64,000 bases of DNA from the NCBI GenBank assembly GCA_964571135.1, contig CAZMZW010000001.1, positions 310,001 through 374,000 on the forward strand. Reading direction: 5' to 3'. Position numbers and translations under genes: made by a program. The DNA is from CAZMZW01 sp964571135 (GTDB lineage Bacteria > Chloroflexota > Anaerolineae > Anaerolineales > Anaerolineaceae). Below the pieces are notes generated by a model. It saw nothing but the letters and a program-made list of their open reading frames with translations, had not been told where the DNA came from and searched no databases. This document shows, piece by piece, positions 34,782 through 44,271 of the stretch (the first letter of the stretch is position 1; each line of letters begins with the position of its first letter).

Positions 34782-35584
34782 ACGTTTTTACCGAAAATGT
34801 ATCCGCTAATTGTATGTCTGGCTTCTTTGATTGAATTGGCTATTAAACTTACCCGGGTTTTCCATCGAAATGATTGCGGTGAATTCGTCTTTTTAGACCA
34901 ATTTAGAAAATCTGTGAATACCCTCCGTTTTTGTTCAAATACTGAAATGCTTTCGCGCCGAATACTTTGAGCTGGTATATCGGTGTAAATGGTGAGTGGT
35001 TCTGGTAGGTAAGCCCAATTGGTTTGGTTGGTCACTCTCAACCAGAGCGCGTAGTCTTCTATGGCTTTAAAGTTAGCTGATTCAGGAAAATTCCCCGAGG
35101 CGGAGAGAATTGATCGGTGCACAATTGCAGAGCTGCAAATGACATAATTAGTTGATAATAGATCATTGAAAGTCAATAATTTGGGTACTCGAAAATCAAA
35201 ATAAGCACTATTTATTTCTCCATCACGAATGCGCCAGGCATTGGTACAACTAGCCTGGCAGTTATTAAAGCGCATTGCGGTAAGTTGCTTTTCTAATTTT
35301 TCTGGCAGCCACTCATCATCCGAATCAAGAAACGCAATATATTCACCCTGTGCGTTGCTCAAGCCAACATTTCGAGCTATTGCTGGTAAGCCGGAATGTG
35401 AACTGCAGAAATATTTCACTCTTCCACCATAGGATTTCAGTACATCTTTAGTATTGTCAGAGGAACCATCATCAATTATATTAATCTCAATATGTGGATG
35501 AGTTTGCCGTAAAACACTCTTGATAGCCTTGGGTAACAAATCTGCACGGTTATAAGTTGGGATAATAACGCTTACGAAAGACAT
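34778..35584 (-). CDS. GT2-family glycosyltransferase
   Basis: A 268-residue GT-A enzyme: VSVIIPTYNRADLLPKAIKSVLRQT, INIIDDGSSDNTK, GEYIAFLDSDDEWLPEKL (metal motif) and AIEDYALWLRVTNQTN. It is shorter than its neighbours and has no membrane segment. Its stop overlaps the start of the GT4 gene. The 88-nt gap upstream, before the methyltransferase gene, shows no gene. Confidence 0.87.
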   Translation of the reverse strand: MSFVSVIIPTYNRADLLPKAIKSVLRQTHPHIEINIIDDGSSDNTKDVLKSYGGRVKYFCSSHSGLPAIARNVGLSNAQGEYIAFLDSDDEWLPEKLEKQLTAMRFNNCQASCTNAWRIRDGEINSAYFDFRVPKLLTFNDLLSTNYVICSSAIVHRSILSASGNFPESANFKAIEDYALWLRVTNQTNWAYLPEPLTIYTDIPAQSIRRESISVFEQKRRVFTDFLNWSKKTNSPQSFRWKTRVSLIANSIKEARHTISGYIFGKNV

Positions 35585-35672
35585 ATAATATCAACCCATT
35601 ATTAATCGGTATTAAAAGATTTCATCCAAGTTGATAGCATTCTCAATTCAGATTCACTATTATCAACCAAGC

Positions 35673-36233
35673 TCAAACGGAAAAGTTTTTCCACAGCATT
35701 TTTCTCTCTGCCAAACTTTTAAAAGGCTCGCTTTTTTGAGCTTGGACTATAATATTGTACGTTCCATGCCAGCTGGAGAAACGAAATTTCAAGTTATTGA
35801 ATCCTAGCGCAAAAAGATGATTCTTAAATTTAGCTTGATACCAGCCATCATAATGAACAGCCCATTTGGCCTCATGGGAACCATAGAGATGCCTTAAAAT
35901 TATTCTTCGGGCTTCCATGTCACTGGTAAGATACGCTTTGATACAACGGTCAAAATCAGGAGTTTCTATAGTAAGAGTTCCACCGTCACATAGCCAATCA
36001 TACCATTCCACTAGTAATCGAAGGGCTGTGGGGCGGTCAAAGTGTTCGAAAACATGGTGTAATCGAATTTCTTTGATACTATCTGAATCGAATTTTAATT
36101 TTGTGATATCAGTATACTTATCCACTTTAGTTTGGCTTTGTACTGTGTGTTCGTTTGGTGGAAAATCAATATTCACATATTCGGGTAAGTAGACCGCGCC
36201 ACAGCCGAGATGAAGTTTTACTTTATTGTTCAT
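35673..36233 (-). CDS. class I SAM-dependent methyltransferase
   Basis: A 186-residue Rossmann methyltransferase: motif I LHLGCGAVYLPEYVNIDF, post-I DKYTDITKLKFDSDSIKEIRLHHVFEHF with the signature His-Val-Phe-Glu-His, and GGTLTIETPDFDRCI. This is the short type common in polysaccharide clusters. It probably methylates a sugar residue or a chain terminus. Chain-end methylation is a known length-capping signal for ABC-exported O-antigens, which would fit the Wzt-type ATPase with C-terminal domain in this block. Confidence 0.82.
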   Translation of the reverse strand: MNNKVKLHLGCGAVYLPEYVNIDFPPNEHTVQSQTKVDKYTDITKLKFDSDSIKEIRLHHVFEHFDRPTALRLLVEWYDWLCDGGTLTIETPDFDRCIKAYLTSDMEARRIILRHLYGSHEAKWAVHYDGWYQAKFKNHLFALGFNNLKFRFSSWHGTYNIIVQAQKSEPFKSLAERKMLWKNFSV

Positions 36234-36277
36234 TTATATACTAGAAATTTGCCTAATATTTTGTAAATCTGATTTTC

Positions 36278-37294
36278 TTAATTAAAATTGGTTTGTGAAT
36301 TAAAGCTATTTTGGTGTGTTAGAAAAATATCAAGATATTTTTGTGCCGCTTTTTCCAACGTAAAATTTTCCAATATATATTCCCGCGGCTCGAATACCTG
36401 TAACTTTTCAAAAAATTCATCAAAGACATCTTGAAAATCACCTTCGTTGTCAAATGACATTCCGCTTCGATCACTTAGGTATGGTGCTGCTGAAGCATTA
36501 AATTGCTGACCCTTATAAACCCATAAATTGTGGTTATGCACAAGAGTTGGAACACCACATGACCAGGCTTCGAAGAGACTGATCCCCTGGCTCTCTGTTT
36601 GACCGAGGTAGATCATAGCACAACTGTTTTGAAGGAATTCCAAGTATATTGGGTGAGAAAGCTCATTGTAATTTAGAACTTTGTAGCTGATTTTTCTTGA
36701 ATCAAGGAAACCGGTGATTCTTTTAAGAATATTAAAATTACCATTGTTTGTTTGCTTATTATAGATTAAACAATCCAATTGCTTTTTTGCCATTGTGGGT
36801 GCCCAATATATTTCATCAACTCCTACAGCCCATTCAACCAAGCGATTTTTTAACTCTGGCGCATAATAAATGTACACATCACTTACCCATTTACATGGTG
36901 TTACAACAATATCAATCATAGGATTTCTTATTATGCCTTCATGATTTTCTGGTACAGTTACAAGATTTGGACCGGCAATTAATTTGCTGGCAATACCCCT
37001 TTCTTTTTCTCGAATTGCCCATGGCAATGCATGAACAGGGTCGCTCAACACACCAATCCATGGATTTTTAGATCCAAATAGTGAATTGGCTTTAAAATTG
37101 ATATTTAATTTCTTTAAGCCAGCGAACAGATATTTACGAACAGCTTCAGGTCCGCGAATAGAAGCTTTGCCCAGGTTGCCTTTAATAAGATCTCTTCCAA
37201 ATTTCTTCAGGTTGCTGATTAACCATGGAGAGGTTTGCGGAAATGCCCCTTCATATAAAATTGCTAATTGTTCAAAATGAATTTGTTCTTTCAT
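36278..37294 (-). CDS. GT-B glycosyltransferase
   Basis: A 338-residue protein. Its first 160 residues do not show a standard GT4 opening, but the C-terminal part has CAMIYLGQTESQGISLFEAWSCGVPTLVHNH, with the E-x7-E donor motif, and the end ENFTLEKAAQKYLDIF. It is therefore a divergent GT-B enzyme. It is AT-rich with a strong bias to A/T-ending codons, like the genes around it, in contrast to the TCA genes further right. The gap to the upstream GT2 is 12 nt. Confidence 0.78.
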   Translation of the reverse strand: MKEQIHFEQLAILYEGAFPQTSPWLISNLKKFGRDLIKGNLGKASIRGPEAVRKYLFAGLKKLNINFKANSLFGSKNPWIGVLSDPVHALPWAIREKERGIASKLIAGPNLVTVPENHEGIIRNPMIDIVVTPCKWVSDVYIYYAPELKNRLVEWAVGVDEIYWAPTMAKKQLDCLIYNKQTNNGNFNILKRITGFLDSRKISYKVLNYNELSHPIYLEFLQNSCAMIYLGQTESQGISLFEAWSCGVPTLVHNHNLWVYKGQQFNASAAPYLSDRSGMSFDNEGDFQDVFDEFFEKLQVFEPREYILENFTLEKAAQKYLDIFLTHQNSFNSQTNFN

Positions 37295-37306
37295 AAATTA
37301 TTCAGA

Positions 37307-38287
37307 TCATTTTTTCTTTATACCAGGAGTATGTATGAATGTATGCCCTAGATGCTTCATTTTTCTAAATAACTCGGATACCATTCGGGGTAAATGCCCG
37401 TAGAAATAATAAAAAATATATGGGTATAAAAATATTTTATTCTTTCGGCATTTTTGCAAAAAAGGAAGTAATTGCTCTCTATGATCAGGAGCGAGCCGCC
37501 AATAGGAATTGAGCAATTCAAAGCCAGTTGTTTTATAAAAGAGCCAGGCAGTTTGCATGTTCCATTGTTCTTTTAAAGCTTCGCGATAAGTCCGAAAGAG
37601 CTCAATAATATTTGCATCAGAAAGGTTTCCGGATTCTAGAGAATCTTGGCCTGGGTGGAGACGATAAAAGACAAGTTGTTCAGAGATTACGGAACATCTA
37701 TTAATTTTTCCAAGCACATCTAGAAGAAATGGCCGATCACAGATTTTTGAAAATCTGTCGTAATCAAAGTTGTAGCCCTTTAGATTCTTACTGCGGTACA
37801 TAGTTGATCCGAAATGTATCGGTAGCCCTTTTAAAAATAACCTAACCAAATCACTTTTATCATAATCGCTTACTATTGGTTCTGGCGGTATGTATGGATA
37901 TTTCGATATCTCCTTACTGAATCCTTTAAATAATGTAGATACAAAAACAAGTTTGTTATTTTTTTCAAGGATGTATATTTCCTGTTCTAGAAGTTTAGGA
38001 TGCATTAAATCATCATCATGAAAAACTATTAAATATTTTTTATCTGAATATTCACGAAATGCAAAATTGATATTCTCAGTACCGCCTAGGTTGTGAGAAT
38101 GACGCTGATAAGTAATGCGAGGATCATTGAAATGGCTGATGATTTCCGAGTAATCTATTTCACTGGCATTATCCAAAATTACAATTCGGAAATCCTTGAA
38201 GGTTTGCGTGAGAATACTTTGAAGACAAGCTTCTAAATAGAGTGGCCGATTGTATGTAGGGATACAAATTGTCAGTAACTCAGACAT
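37307..38287 (-). CDS. GT2-family glycosyltransferase
   Basis: A 326-residue GT-A enzyme: LTICIPTYNRPLYLEACLQSILTQTF, FRIVILDNASEIDYS, LIVFHDDDLMHPKLL with the metal Asp triplet, and FSKICDRPFLLDVLGK. Basic, His-rich C-terminus. It overlaps the GT10 gene by 8 nt. It belongs to the rhamnosyl/abequosyl-like GT2 branch in overall look, but the sugar is not predictable. Confidence 0.85.
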   Translation of the reverse strand: MSELLTICIPTYNRPLYLEACLQSILTQTFKDFRIVILDNASEIDYSEIISHFNDPRITYQRHSHNLGGTENINFAFREYSDKKYLIVFHDDDLMHPKLLEQEIYILEKNNKLVFVSTLFKGFSKEISKYPYIPPEPIVSDYDKSDLVRLFLKGLPIHFGSTMYRSKNLKGYNFDYDRFSKICDRPFLLDVLGKINRCSVISEQLVFYRLHPGQDSLESGNLSDANIIELFRTYREALKEQWNMQTAWLFYKTTGFELLNSYWRLAPDHREQLLPFLQKCRKNKIFLYPYIFYYFYGHLPRMVSELFRKMKHLGHTFIHTPGIKKK

Positions 38288-39422
38288 GTCGTTTTATTGA
38301 ATCATCAAGAGCGGAAAGGATCTGTTTTATATAGGTTGTGTTTGTGAATTTTTCAAAGTCAGATGAGGCCAAGAAGTCTACTGCAGCCTTCCTAAATCCC
38401 TCGACCTCATTATTGCTCATCAACAATAGATATTCTTCCAGGTCACGGTAATTTGGAAAATTGCGAAAATCAATAAATGTGTTTAAAGGTACAAGCTTAG
38501 TTATATCGGGGGCTCCGTAATAGATGGGAATACATCCGGCAAAAAAACTGTCAAATAACTTTTCAGTGATGTATCCAGGGAATGCAGTATTCTCAAAGCA
38601 AAGCACAAACTTATATTTTTCGAGCACTTTCAACTTTTGCTCGGTTCCTGCCGGGATGGTTCCCCGGTAAGCACTACGAATGCTTTTATTAAACCTCTTA
38701 TAAAAACCTTGCATAGGAGCATTCCAACCTTGACCATATAGATCAAACTGAGAAATGTGGGAAAAATGTTCAATGGCGCGCAGCCGTTCTAAATAAAGTT
38801 CTGAGCGCATCCAAGGATCGAAATAGTGCGTAAAAATACTAATTAAGTAATGATAAATGTGTCTTAGTGAACTACGTGGGTGTTTGAAATTGAAAAACTC
38901 CTCCTTAAATTGGAAAGCCCGTTTGTTGCTATTGATAAGTGTGATCAAAGCGCGCTGAGGCCAAGGTTTGCTTGACTTTACTTGCCTTAGTGAATTTGGC
39001 CAGAATAAGGAATGAAATTGAGTTCTAGTATCCTTCAAGCGTAAGCCCGCACCTCCAAATAAAAAAACATGCTCGTAACGACCAGCATAGTGCGATAGTG
39101 CATGGTAAAAATCATAGGCAATGATCGGCGATTCAAAACAGGTGCATACAGCTGGTGTTACTCCTTTCCGCAATAGTTCATTAGTATATGGTGTCATGAG
39201 TTCTGTCACCATAAAAGCTGATTCGGGAATATCCGGTAGTGATAGATAAATATCTGCAGTCATCACCTTGTAGCCAACTTTTTGAATAACCTCAGCAAGG
39301 TCAGTTAATACTGTGCCGCCTGGAAACTGGCTCATGTAATTTCGGTTTAGAATTCGGTTGTGCCAGAACTCTGGAATATTATGATCAATAATAATAATAA
39401 TTGGCTTATTATTCACTGGCAA
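38280..39422 (-). CDS. GT10-type (alpha-1,3-fucosyltransferase-like) glycosyltransferase
   Basis: A 380-residue protein whose C-terminal half has the GT10 signature: KYKFVLCFENTAFPGYITEK, then LFDSFFAGCIPIYYGAPDITKLVP. In fucosyltransferases this stretch binds GDP-fucose. The N-terminal half is variable, as is usual for acceptor domains. GT10 enzymes add fucose in alpha-1,3/4 linkage. A GDP-fucose supply is not encoded nearby, so the donor would have to come from elsewhere in the genome. It overlaps the downstream GT2 gene. Confidence 0.82.
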   Translation of the reverse strand: MPVNNKPIIIIIDHNIPEFWHNRILNRNYMSQFPGGTVLTDLAEVIQKVGYKVMTADIYLSLPDIPESAFMVTELMTPYTNELLRKGVTPAVCTCFESPIIAYDFYHALSHYAGRYEHVFLFGGAGLRLKDTRTQFHSLFWPNSLRQVKSSKPWPQRALITLINSNKRAFQFKEEFFNFKHPRSSLRHIYHYLISIFTHYFDPWMRSELYLERLRAIEHFSHISQFDLYGQGWNAPMQGFYKRFNKSIRSAYRGTIPAGTEQKLKVLEKYKFVLCFENTAFPGYITEKLFDSFFAGCIPIYYGAPDITKLVPLNTFIDFRNFPNYRDLEEYLLLMSNNEVEGFRKAAVDFLASSDFEKFTNTTYIKQILSALDDSIKRHV

Positions 39423-39453
39423 TTAATCTTTTAATTTAATTTTACCTACAGAT

Positions 39454-40440
39454 CTATCTAAACCATCGTTCTAATAAGTTTGCAAACGCTCGAATTTTGC
39501 GTCGGATAAAGCCCGGCAATACCCTTTTCAATCGCGATACAATCCACTTGTACTTGTAACGTACAAATGTCCAAAAAAGCAAAACTTGCGAATTAAATCG
39601 CCCGTATTTTTTCAAAGTGGCAACAGTTTGAATGTAAATACTCGGATGCTTTATACGATTTGCATGCAAGTCGACCCCGTGTGCACACAACCATTTTGCA
39701 CAAAACTTGCTTGCCGCGGTTTTTGTCATTAGAGTAACGAGTAAAGGCATTCCTACGCTAGACAAGGAATAATCACCAGGTTGATTGTCATCAAAAGGAA
39801 TTGTTTTAATCACTCGATTATATGGCAATACTCTAAACCTGACTTTTGATTTTCCTTTAATTGTTGCTAGAATAACTGCCAAATGTGGGAATGATGAATT
39901 GTGAAAATAAAATGCGCTGTCAATATAAGATGATATTGATTTCATGTTATACAACATGAGGGAAATTAAACCTACGCAACCATCAATTAAAATTCCACTA
40001 TACCCATCTGTCCATCTTTGCGTAATTTCTTGAATATCTAAGGAATTTGGTTTAATATTGATAAAATCGACATTGTCTATCAAATTATTGAGTAGGAATT
40101 TGATTGAGTTAGGGTTTACAAAATCGTTATCGCTTAAAATCCATAAAAATTCATTTTGTCTAGCAAAGGTAAAGCCGAGCGCAATATTTGCATTGCCACC
40201 AATATTGCCAGGATTTCTACGAAAGGAAATATTGGAAACGGAAAATTTTTCTTCGAGCATTGCATATGCATTTGAGGGTGATGAGTTATCACTCACAAGA
40301 ATTCGAACCTGATCTTTATGCTTGGCTGTTTGTTCGGATAGCAAGGTTAGTTGTTTTTCTAATGCTTTTGGGCGATTAAATGATGGAATGTAAATAAAAA
40401 GGTTCATCCTTGTCCCACTATTTTGTTGGACTGAAATCAT
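39454..40440 (-). CDS. GT2-like glycosyltransferase
   Basis: A 328-residue GT-A enzyme: MNLFIYIPSFNRPKALEKQLTLL, VRILVSDNSSPSNAY, FLWILSDNDFVNPNS (metal motif). The frame opens at 40440, overlapping the wzt-type stop as ATGA with a GGGAG ribosome-binding site; an internal ATG at 40407 is the alternative. The basic C-terminal 40 residues with Arg/Lys pairs suggest membrane association. Position directly after the ABC ATPase indicates an early place in the glycan operon. Confidence 0.82.
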   Translation of the reverse strand: MISVQQNSGTRMNLFIYIPSFNRPKALEKQLTLLSEQTAKHKDQVRILVSDNSSPSNAYAMLEEKFSVSNISFRRNPGNIGGNANIALGFTFARQNEFLWILSDNDFVNPNSIKFLLNNLIDNVDFINIKPNSLDIQEITQRWTDGYSGILIDGCVGLISLMLYNMKSISSYIDSAFYFHNSSFPHLAVILATIKGKSKVRFRVLPYNRVIKTIPFDDNQPGDYSLSSVGMPLLVTLMTKTAASKFCAKWLCAHGVDLHANRIKHPSIYIQTVATLKKYGRFNSQVLLFWTFVRYKYKWIVSRLKRVLPGFIRRKIRAFANLLERWFR

Positions 40441-41750
40441 CTAATCTGCTCCCATTGCAGAGTTGGAACGATCATGCCACGTTTATTAAAACCAAAATAA
40501 GGCGATTTAGAGTGATCCATCACTAATTCGAAAGAAACGTCAGGCCCTGTACCGGGAGCAATGATCCAATGCATTTGATGCAAAGCGCATTGCAGTTGTA
40601 TTCTGTATCTTCCAGAGTTTAAAAGGATTATAGGCAATGGTGCACGTATTGCATTTTCGCCAACTTTTAGTTCTGGCCATTTTGACTCTTCCACATCGGC
40701 CTGATAACTCTCAAAAAGTAGTGCTCCATTGGAATCATAAAGAGCGAACCCGATGACGAGGTTAGTCTGAAGTTCTTTGATTTCTCCAACAATCTTTACC
40801 CAAATCGTTTGAGACGAACCAACCACCGAAGAAATAGGCGAGCCATCGTCAGACTCTAATGACAGCTCAGTGGGGATGAATTCCTGATGTCCTTTCCAAG
40901 CATCACTCGATTTGCGTATCCAACGCGAAACGTCTTCTTTGTCTGTAGAAAGCTTTAAATAACTGGCAATAATGGTATTCGTATCTCCCATTTCAACTAA
41001 ATGCCCACTCGATAGCAAAATACAGCGACCACAAAGTTTACGCACTGAATCCATAGCATGACTGACAAAGAGCACTGTCCGACCACCATTGGCCACCTCT
41101 TGCATCCTACCTAGGCATTTCTTTTGAAAGCGTAGATCCCCGACTGCCAACACTTCATCCACTATCAGGATCTCCGGATCCAGATGAGCCGCCACGGCAA
41201 AGGCCAGGCGCACATACATGCCACTGGAATAGCGTTTTATCGGGGTATCAATGAACTTTTCTACTCCAGAAAAATCAACGATCTCATCAAACTTGCGATT
41301 CACCTCGGAGCGACTCATGCCGTTGATCGCCCCGTTAAGGTAAATGTTCTCACGTCCGGTCAGTTCTGCATGAAAGCCGGTGCCCACCTCCAGCAAGCTG
41401 GCAATGCGCCCTTTCACCTTCACCACACCCGATGTAGGTGCAGTAACCTGAGCAAGAATCTTAAGCAGGGTGCTCTTTCCAGCTCCGTTGCTTCCGATGA
41501 TGCCCAGCGCTTCGCTCTGCTGAACAGTAAAGGTTATATCCTTTAAGGCCCAAATGGTCTCGCCTTGGTGGTTGCCATAGTCCACTTCGCCAATTTTAAG
41601 AAAGGGGTCTGGTTTGCCCCGTTTTTTAGCCCACCATCGTTTCAGGTCACGAATAGCGGATCCGGTACTGATTGTGCCCAGTTGGTAACTCTTGGAAAGA
41701 TTTTCAATAGAAATGACAGGTTGGGGCATTTTAGTTTGTATCCGATACAC
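40437..41750 (-). CDS. Wzt-type polysaccharide ABC exporter ATPase
   Basis: A 437-residue ABC ATPase of the polysaccharide/teichoic-acid export group. Walker A IIGSNGAGKSTLL, signature RYSSGMYVRLAFAVAAHLD, Walker B EILIVDEVLAVGD, then FVSHAMDSVRKLC. About 170 extra C-terminal residues form a beta-rich domain like the Wzt carbohydrate-binding module, which recognises the modified chain end before export. The frame opens at GTG 41750, and ATG at 41729 is equally likely. Its partner permease (Wzm), normally the gene just before, is absent. Instead a repeat-rich region and the citrate synthase gene lie upstream. Confidence 0.88.
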   Translation of the reverse strand: MYRIQTKMPQPVISIENLSKSYQLGTISTGSAIRDLKRWWAKKRGKPDPFLKIGEVDYGNHQGETIWALKDITFTVQQSEALGIIGSNGAGKSTLLKILAQVTAPTSGVVKVKGRIASLLEVGTGFHAELTGRENIYLNGAINGMSRSEVNRKFDEIVDFSGVEKFIDTPIKRYSSGMYVRLAFAVAAHLDPEILIVDEVLAVGDLRFQKKCLGRMQEVANGGRTVLFVSHAMDSVRKLCGRCILLSSGHLVEMGDTNTIIASYLKLSTDKEDVSRWIRKSSDAWKGHQEFIPTELSLESDDGSPISSVVGSSQTIWVKIVGEIKELQTNLVIGFALYDSNGALLFESYQADVEESKWPELKVGENAIRAPLPIILLNSGRYRIQLQCALHQMHWIIAPGTGPDVSFELVMDHSKSPYFGFNKRGMIVPTLQWEQIR

Positions 41751-41983
41751 TCATGTATTCATGCTTAATAAATTGAGGTCTCTTATGCATTATATAATGT
41801 TTTGCTTTGTATATCGAAAAGATATCGGGAAAAGGGTATTGTTGGATTATTTTGTTTCCCTCTAAAAAATAATTGCTAAATAAAATATTGCGTATAGCAA
41901 TAAACCACCCATTCGTTTCCCTCAAAACGGATAATATTCCAAAGTATTGGTGAATACCGCGAAGTGGAGGAGATAGTCCTCCT
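41751..41983. other. AT-rich leader without recognisable gene
   Basis: This stretch upstream of the exporter ATPase is AT-rich and shows no convincing reading frame. It probably contains the promoter of the polysaccharide operon, but I cannot place a clear -35/-10 pair. Confidence 0.4.
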
Positions 41984-42274
41984 GTAGGTCACCCTTTCAT
42001 GGGTGACAATTTTCTGTAGGTCGCTTAATCGTTTTCATCCTGAGTACAAACGCATGCATCGCGCAGCGTCCCCGCCAGCTCTGAACGAAGTGTAGGGTCA
42101 GGGGAAGGGTGTGTAGCCCATCTTCAGGGATATTCGTTCCGTAAAAAGTGTCCGGTTTTGTCCGCTTTTGTCCGCCGAAGCACTTTGCAGGAGCAAAGTG
42201 CGAAGGTCCCCGAAGCCAACGACGTCGTGTCGTTGTGCGGAGGGGATTGTAGCCCTGCGTACTGCATAGTACTC

Positions 42275-42366
42275 CATTAAATGATTCTTACCTGCCAATG
42301 TTTCCCCCATCTCGTTCGTTTACGGTGTCGGGTCTTTCGTAGCTCAGCACATGGGTGCTGAGCGGA
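42275..42366. repeat. 92-bp direct repeat, copy 1
   Basis: Begins CATTAAATGATTCTTACCTG and ends in the perfect 9-bp hairpin with loop ATGG. It is nearly identical to the copy 186 bp further right. Confidence 0.85.
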
Positions 42367-42460
42367 TCGCGCAGCAATCTCCCGTAGGTCACCCATTCAT
42401 GGGTGACAATTCTCTCTATCGTTGTCATCCTGAGTACAAACGCATGCGATCCCCCATCAT

Positions 42461-42552
42461 CATTAAATGATTCTTACCTGCCAATGTTTCCCTCATTTCG
42501 TTCGTTTTCGGTGTCGGGTTTTTCGTAGCTCAGCACATGGGTGCTGAGCGGA
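42461..42552. repeat. 92-bp direct repeat, copy 2
   Basis: Same length and order as copy 1, with scattered C/T and A/T substitutions. The terminal hairpin (42528-42549) is unchanged, suggesting the structure is what is conserved. Confidence 0.85.
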
Positions 42553-42814
42553 GATCCCCTCGTAGTTCTCCACAAGCGTGGAGAACGGAGATCGCGAAGC
42601 ATCCCTTAGGGATGCCCGAAACAGAGCGCCTTCTCGAAGACCCCCTCCAGAGGGGGAGCGCGCAACTGTGGAGGGTAGAAGAAGATGGCCTCACGCCTTC
42701 GCGCGAATCGCAAAGCATCCCCGCTAGGGGAAGGGAGCGGGTTTGGCAAAATGTCAATCTAACGTAATATTTCTGGTTGTCTGGATTCTCCGAGGGAAGG
42801 AATATTTTAGTCCC

Positions 42815-44113
42815 TCAATCCCCTCTGACCTTCTTCTCCACCATATCCAGGGTGATCGACTGCGGCCGTTCCAGCGGCACCTGCAGGGCGCGTGCCCACA
42901 CCAGGTTGGCAGTGATGCCCAGCACCCGCCCCACGCCAAATAGCACCGGGTAAAAATCAAATTCGTGCACCCCGCAGTGGTACTGCAGCGATCCGCTGAC
43001 CGCATCGATGTTGGGGTAGGGGTTCTTCACCTTGCTGTGTTCCCTTAGCACCTGGGGAGCGGTCTGGTACACCAGTTCCACAATGCGGAACAGCTCATCC
43101 TGGGGCATGTGCTTGCGCCCGAATTCCAGCTGCAGGGTGAAACGCGGGTCGGTGGTGCGGATCACTGGGTGGCCGTATCCGGGGATGCGCTTTCCGCGCT
43201 GCAAATACTCCCAGATATAGGCTTTCATTTCTCCGGCGGTGGGGCAGCCGCCAAAATGGTCACGGATCTCCAGGATCCACTTAAGGCAGTCTTGGTTGGC
43301 GCGCCCGTGGAGCGGTCCGGCCAATCCGTTCATCGCTGCCGAGCTGGCATAGAAGATATCCGATAGGGCGGAGCTCACCAGCACGGCAGTGTGCCCGCTG
43401 ACGTTGCCTGTGCCCTGGTCCGAATGCAAAATAAAGAACAGGCGGCATAATTCCTGGTAATCCCGGTCCCAGTTTCTGCCGATCATGTGGGCGAAGTTGG
43501 CGCTCCAATCCGCCTGCGGGTTGGGAGGGATGCGGTCGCCGTTCCGGTATTTGATGTTGTAGATCATGGAGGCGATCAGCGGTAGCCGGGCGGTCAGGTT
43601 GAGTGCATCCTCCAGGGTGGGCACCCAGTACTCCTCCTTCTGCAGGCTGTCGTTGTACTGGCGCACAAAAATTGAGGTGGCCTGCATGGCCAGGATGGCC
43701 TGGGAGAACATGGTCATGGGGTGCTCATCAAGAGGCATGGAACGCAGCATGTTTTCCACATACGCAGGCAGCACCATGCGGCTCTTCCATTCTTCTTCCA
43801 TGGTGATTGCATCCGCTACCCCGGGCATTTCCCCGGTCAGCAGGAAATAATACAATCCGCCGGTCAGGGGGTATTCATTACCATCCGCCCTGGGGAGTTT
43901 TCCGATGACCTCACGGATGGGCATGCCGTGAATCTGCAGCCCGTCTTGATCCACAAAAGAAAGATCGCTCACCAGCAGTTCCAGCCCGCGCTCTCCATTG
44001 AACAAATGGGCAAGGGTCCATTCGCCAATTTTCACTTGTCCGTGTTCCGCCAGCAGCCGGGCAATGCGCTCCCGTTTTTCGTTGATCTTTGCTTCGAGGA
44101 TTTCTTTGAGCAT
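42815..44113 (-). CDS. gltA: citrate synthase (mitochondrial-like type I)
   Basis: A 432-residue citrate synthase condensing acetyl-CoA and oxaloacetate. Catalytic residues are recognisable: His in LHSDQGTGNVSGHT, His in IPGYGHPVIRTTDPR, and Asp in NPYPNIDAVSG. The long N-terminus and the NGLAGPLHGRANQD segment place it with the dimeric, eukaryote-like citrate synthases rather than the hexameric Gram-negative type. AAAGGA precedes the ATG. It is divergent from isocitrate dehydrogenase and aconitase across a 158-nt intergenic region, so the oxidative entry into the TCA cycle is encoded in one place and could be co-regulated. Confidence 0.92.
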   Translation of the reverse strand: MLKEILEAKINEKRERIARLLAEHGQVKIGEWTLAHLFNGERGLELLVSDLSFVDQDGLQIHGMPIREVIGKLPRADGNEYPLTGGLYYFLLTGEMPGVADAITMEEEWKSRMVLPAYVENMLRSMPLDEHPMTMFSQAILAMQATSIFVRQYNDSLQKEEYWVPTLEDALNLTARLPLIASMIYNIKYRNGDRIPPNPQADWSANFAHMIGRNWDRDYQELCRLFFILHSDQGTGNVSGHTAVLVSSALSDIFYASSAAMNGLAGPLHGRANQDCLKWILEIRDHFGGCPTAGEMKAYIWEYLQRGKRIPGYGHPVIRTTDPRFTLQLEFGRKHMPQDELFRIVELVYQTAPQVLREHSKVKNPYPNIDAVSGSLQYHCGVHEFDFYPVLFGVGRVLGITANLVWARALQVPLERPQSITLDMVEKKVRGD

Positions 44114-44271
44114 GTCAGTTGTCCTTTAAGTGAAGAGGTTGATCTTTTCTGCCTATACCCTGTCTCAGGATCAAATGGAATCAGGAAAGATGTCCAATTA
44201 TGACAATGAAAACCTATCAAAATAAATCAGGTTTTTAATTCCGGCGGTCGGGATGGTAGAATTTCTTTATC

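Larger units (their letters stand above)
41984..42760. repeat. palindrome-rich intergenic repeat region
   Basis: About 0.8 kb made of reused blocks. A 92-bp unit occurs at 42275-42366 and 42461-42552 with only a few mismatches. Each copy ends in the hairpin GCTCAGCAC-ATGG-GTGCTGAGC. A second block, with hairpin GTCACCC/GGGTGAC followed by TCATCCTGAGTACAAACGCA, occurs at 41984-42057 and 42384-42447. Further perfect palindromes follow: GTTCTCCAC-AAGC-GTGGAGAAC (42565), GCATCCCTTAGGGATGC (42599) and CCCCCT-ccag-AGGGGG (42641). No coding frame is credible. It has the look of chromosomal REP/MITE-like repeats accumulated at a junction between two gene blocks of different base composition. Confidence 0.75.

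Noticed and set aside
42537..42767. 76-codon frame in the repeat region, and its minus-strand counterpart
   Set aside because: Composed of palindromes; coding on both strands is an artefact of the inverted repeats.
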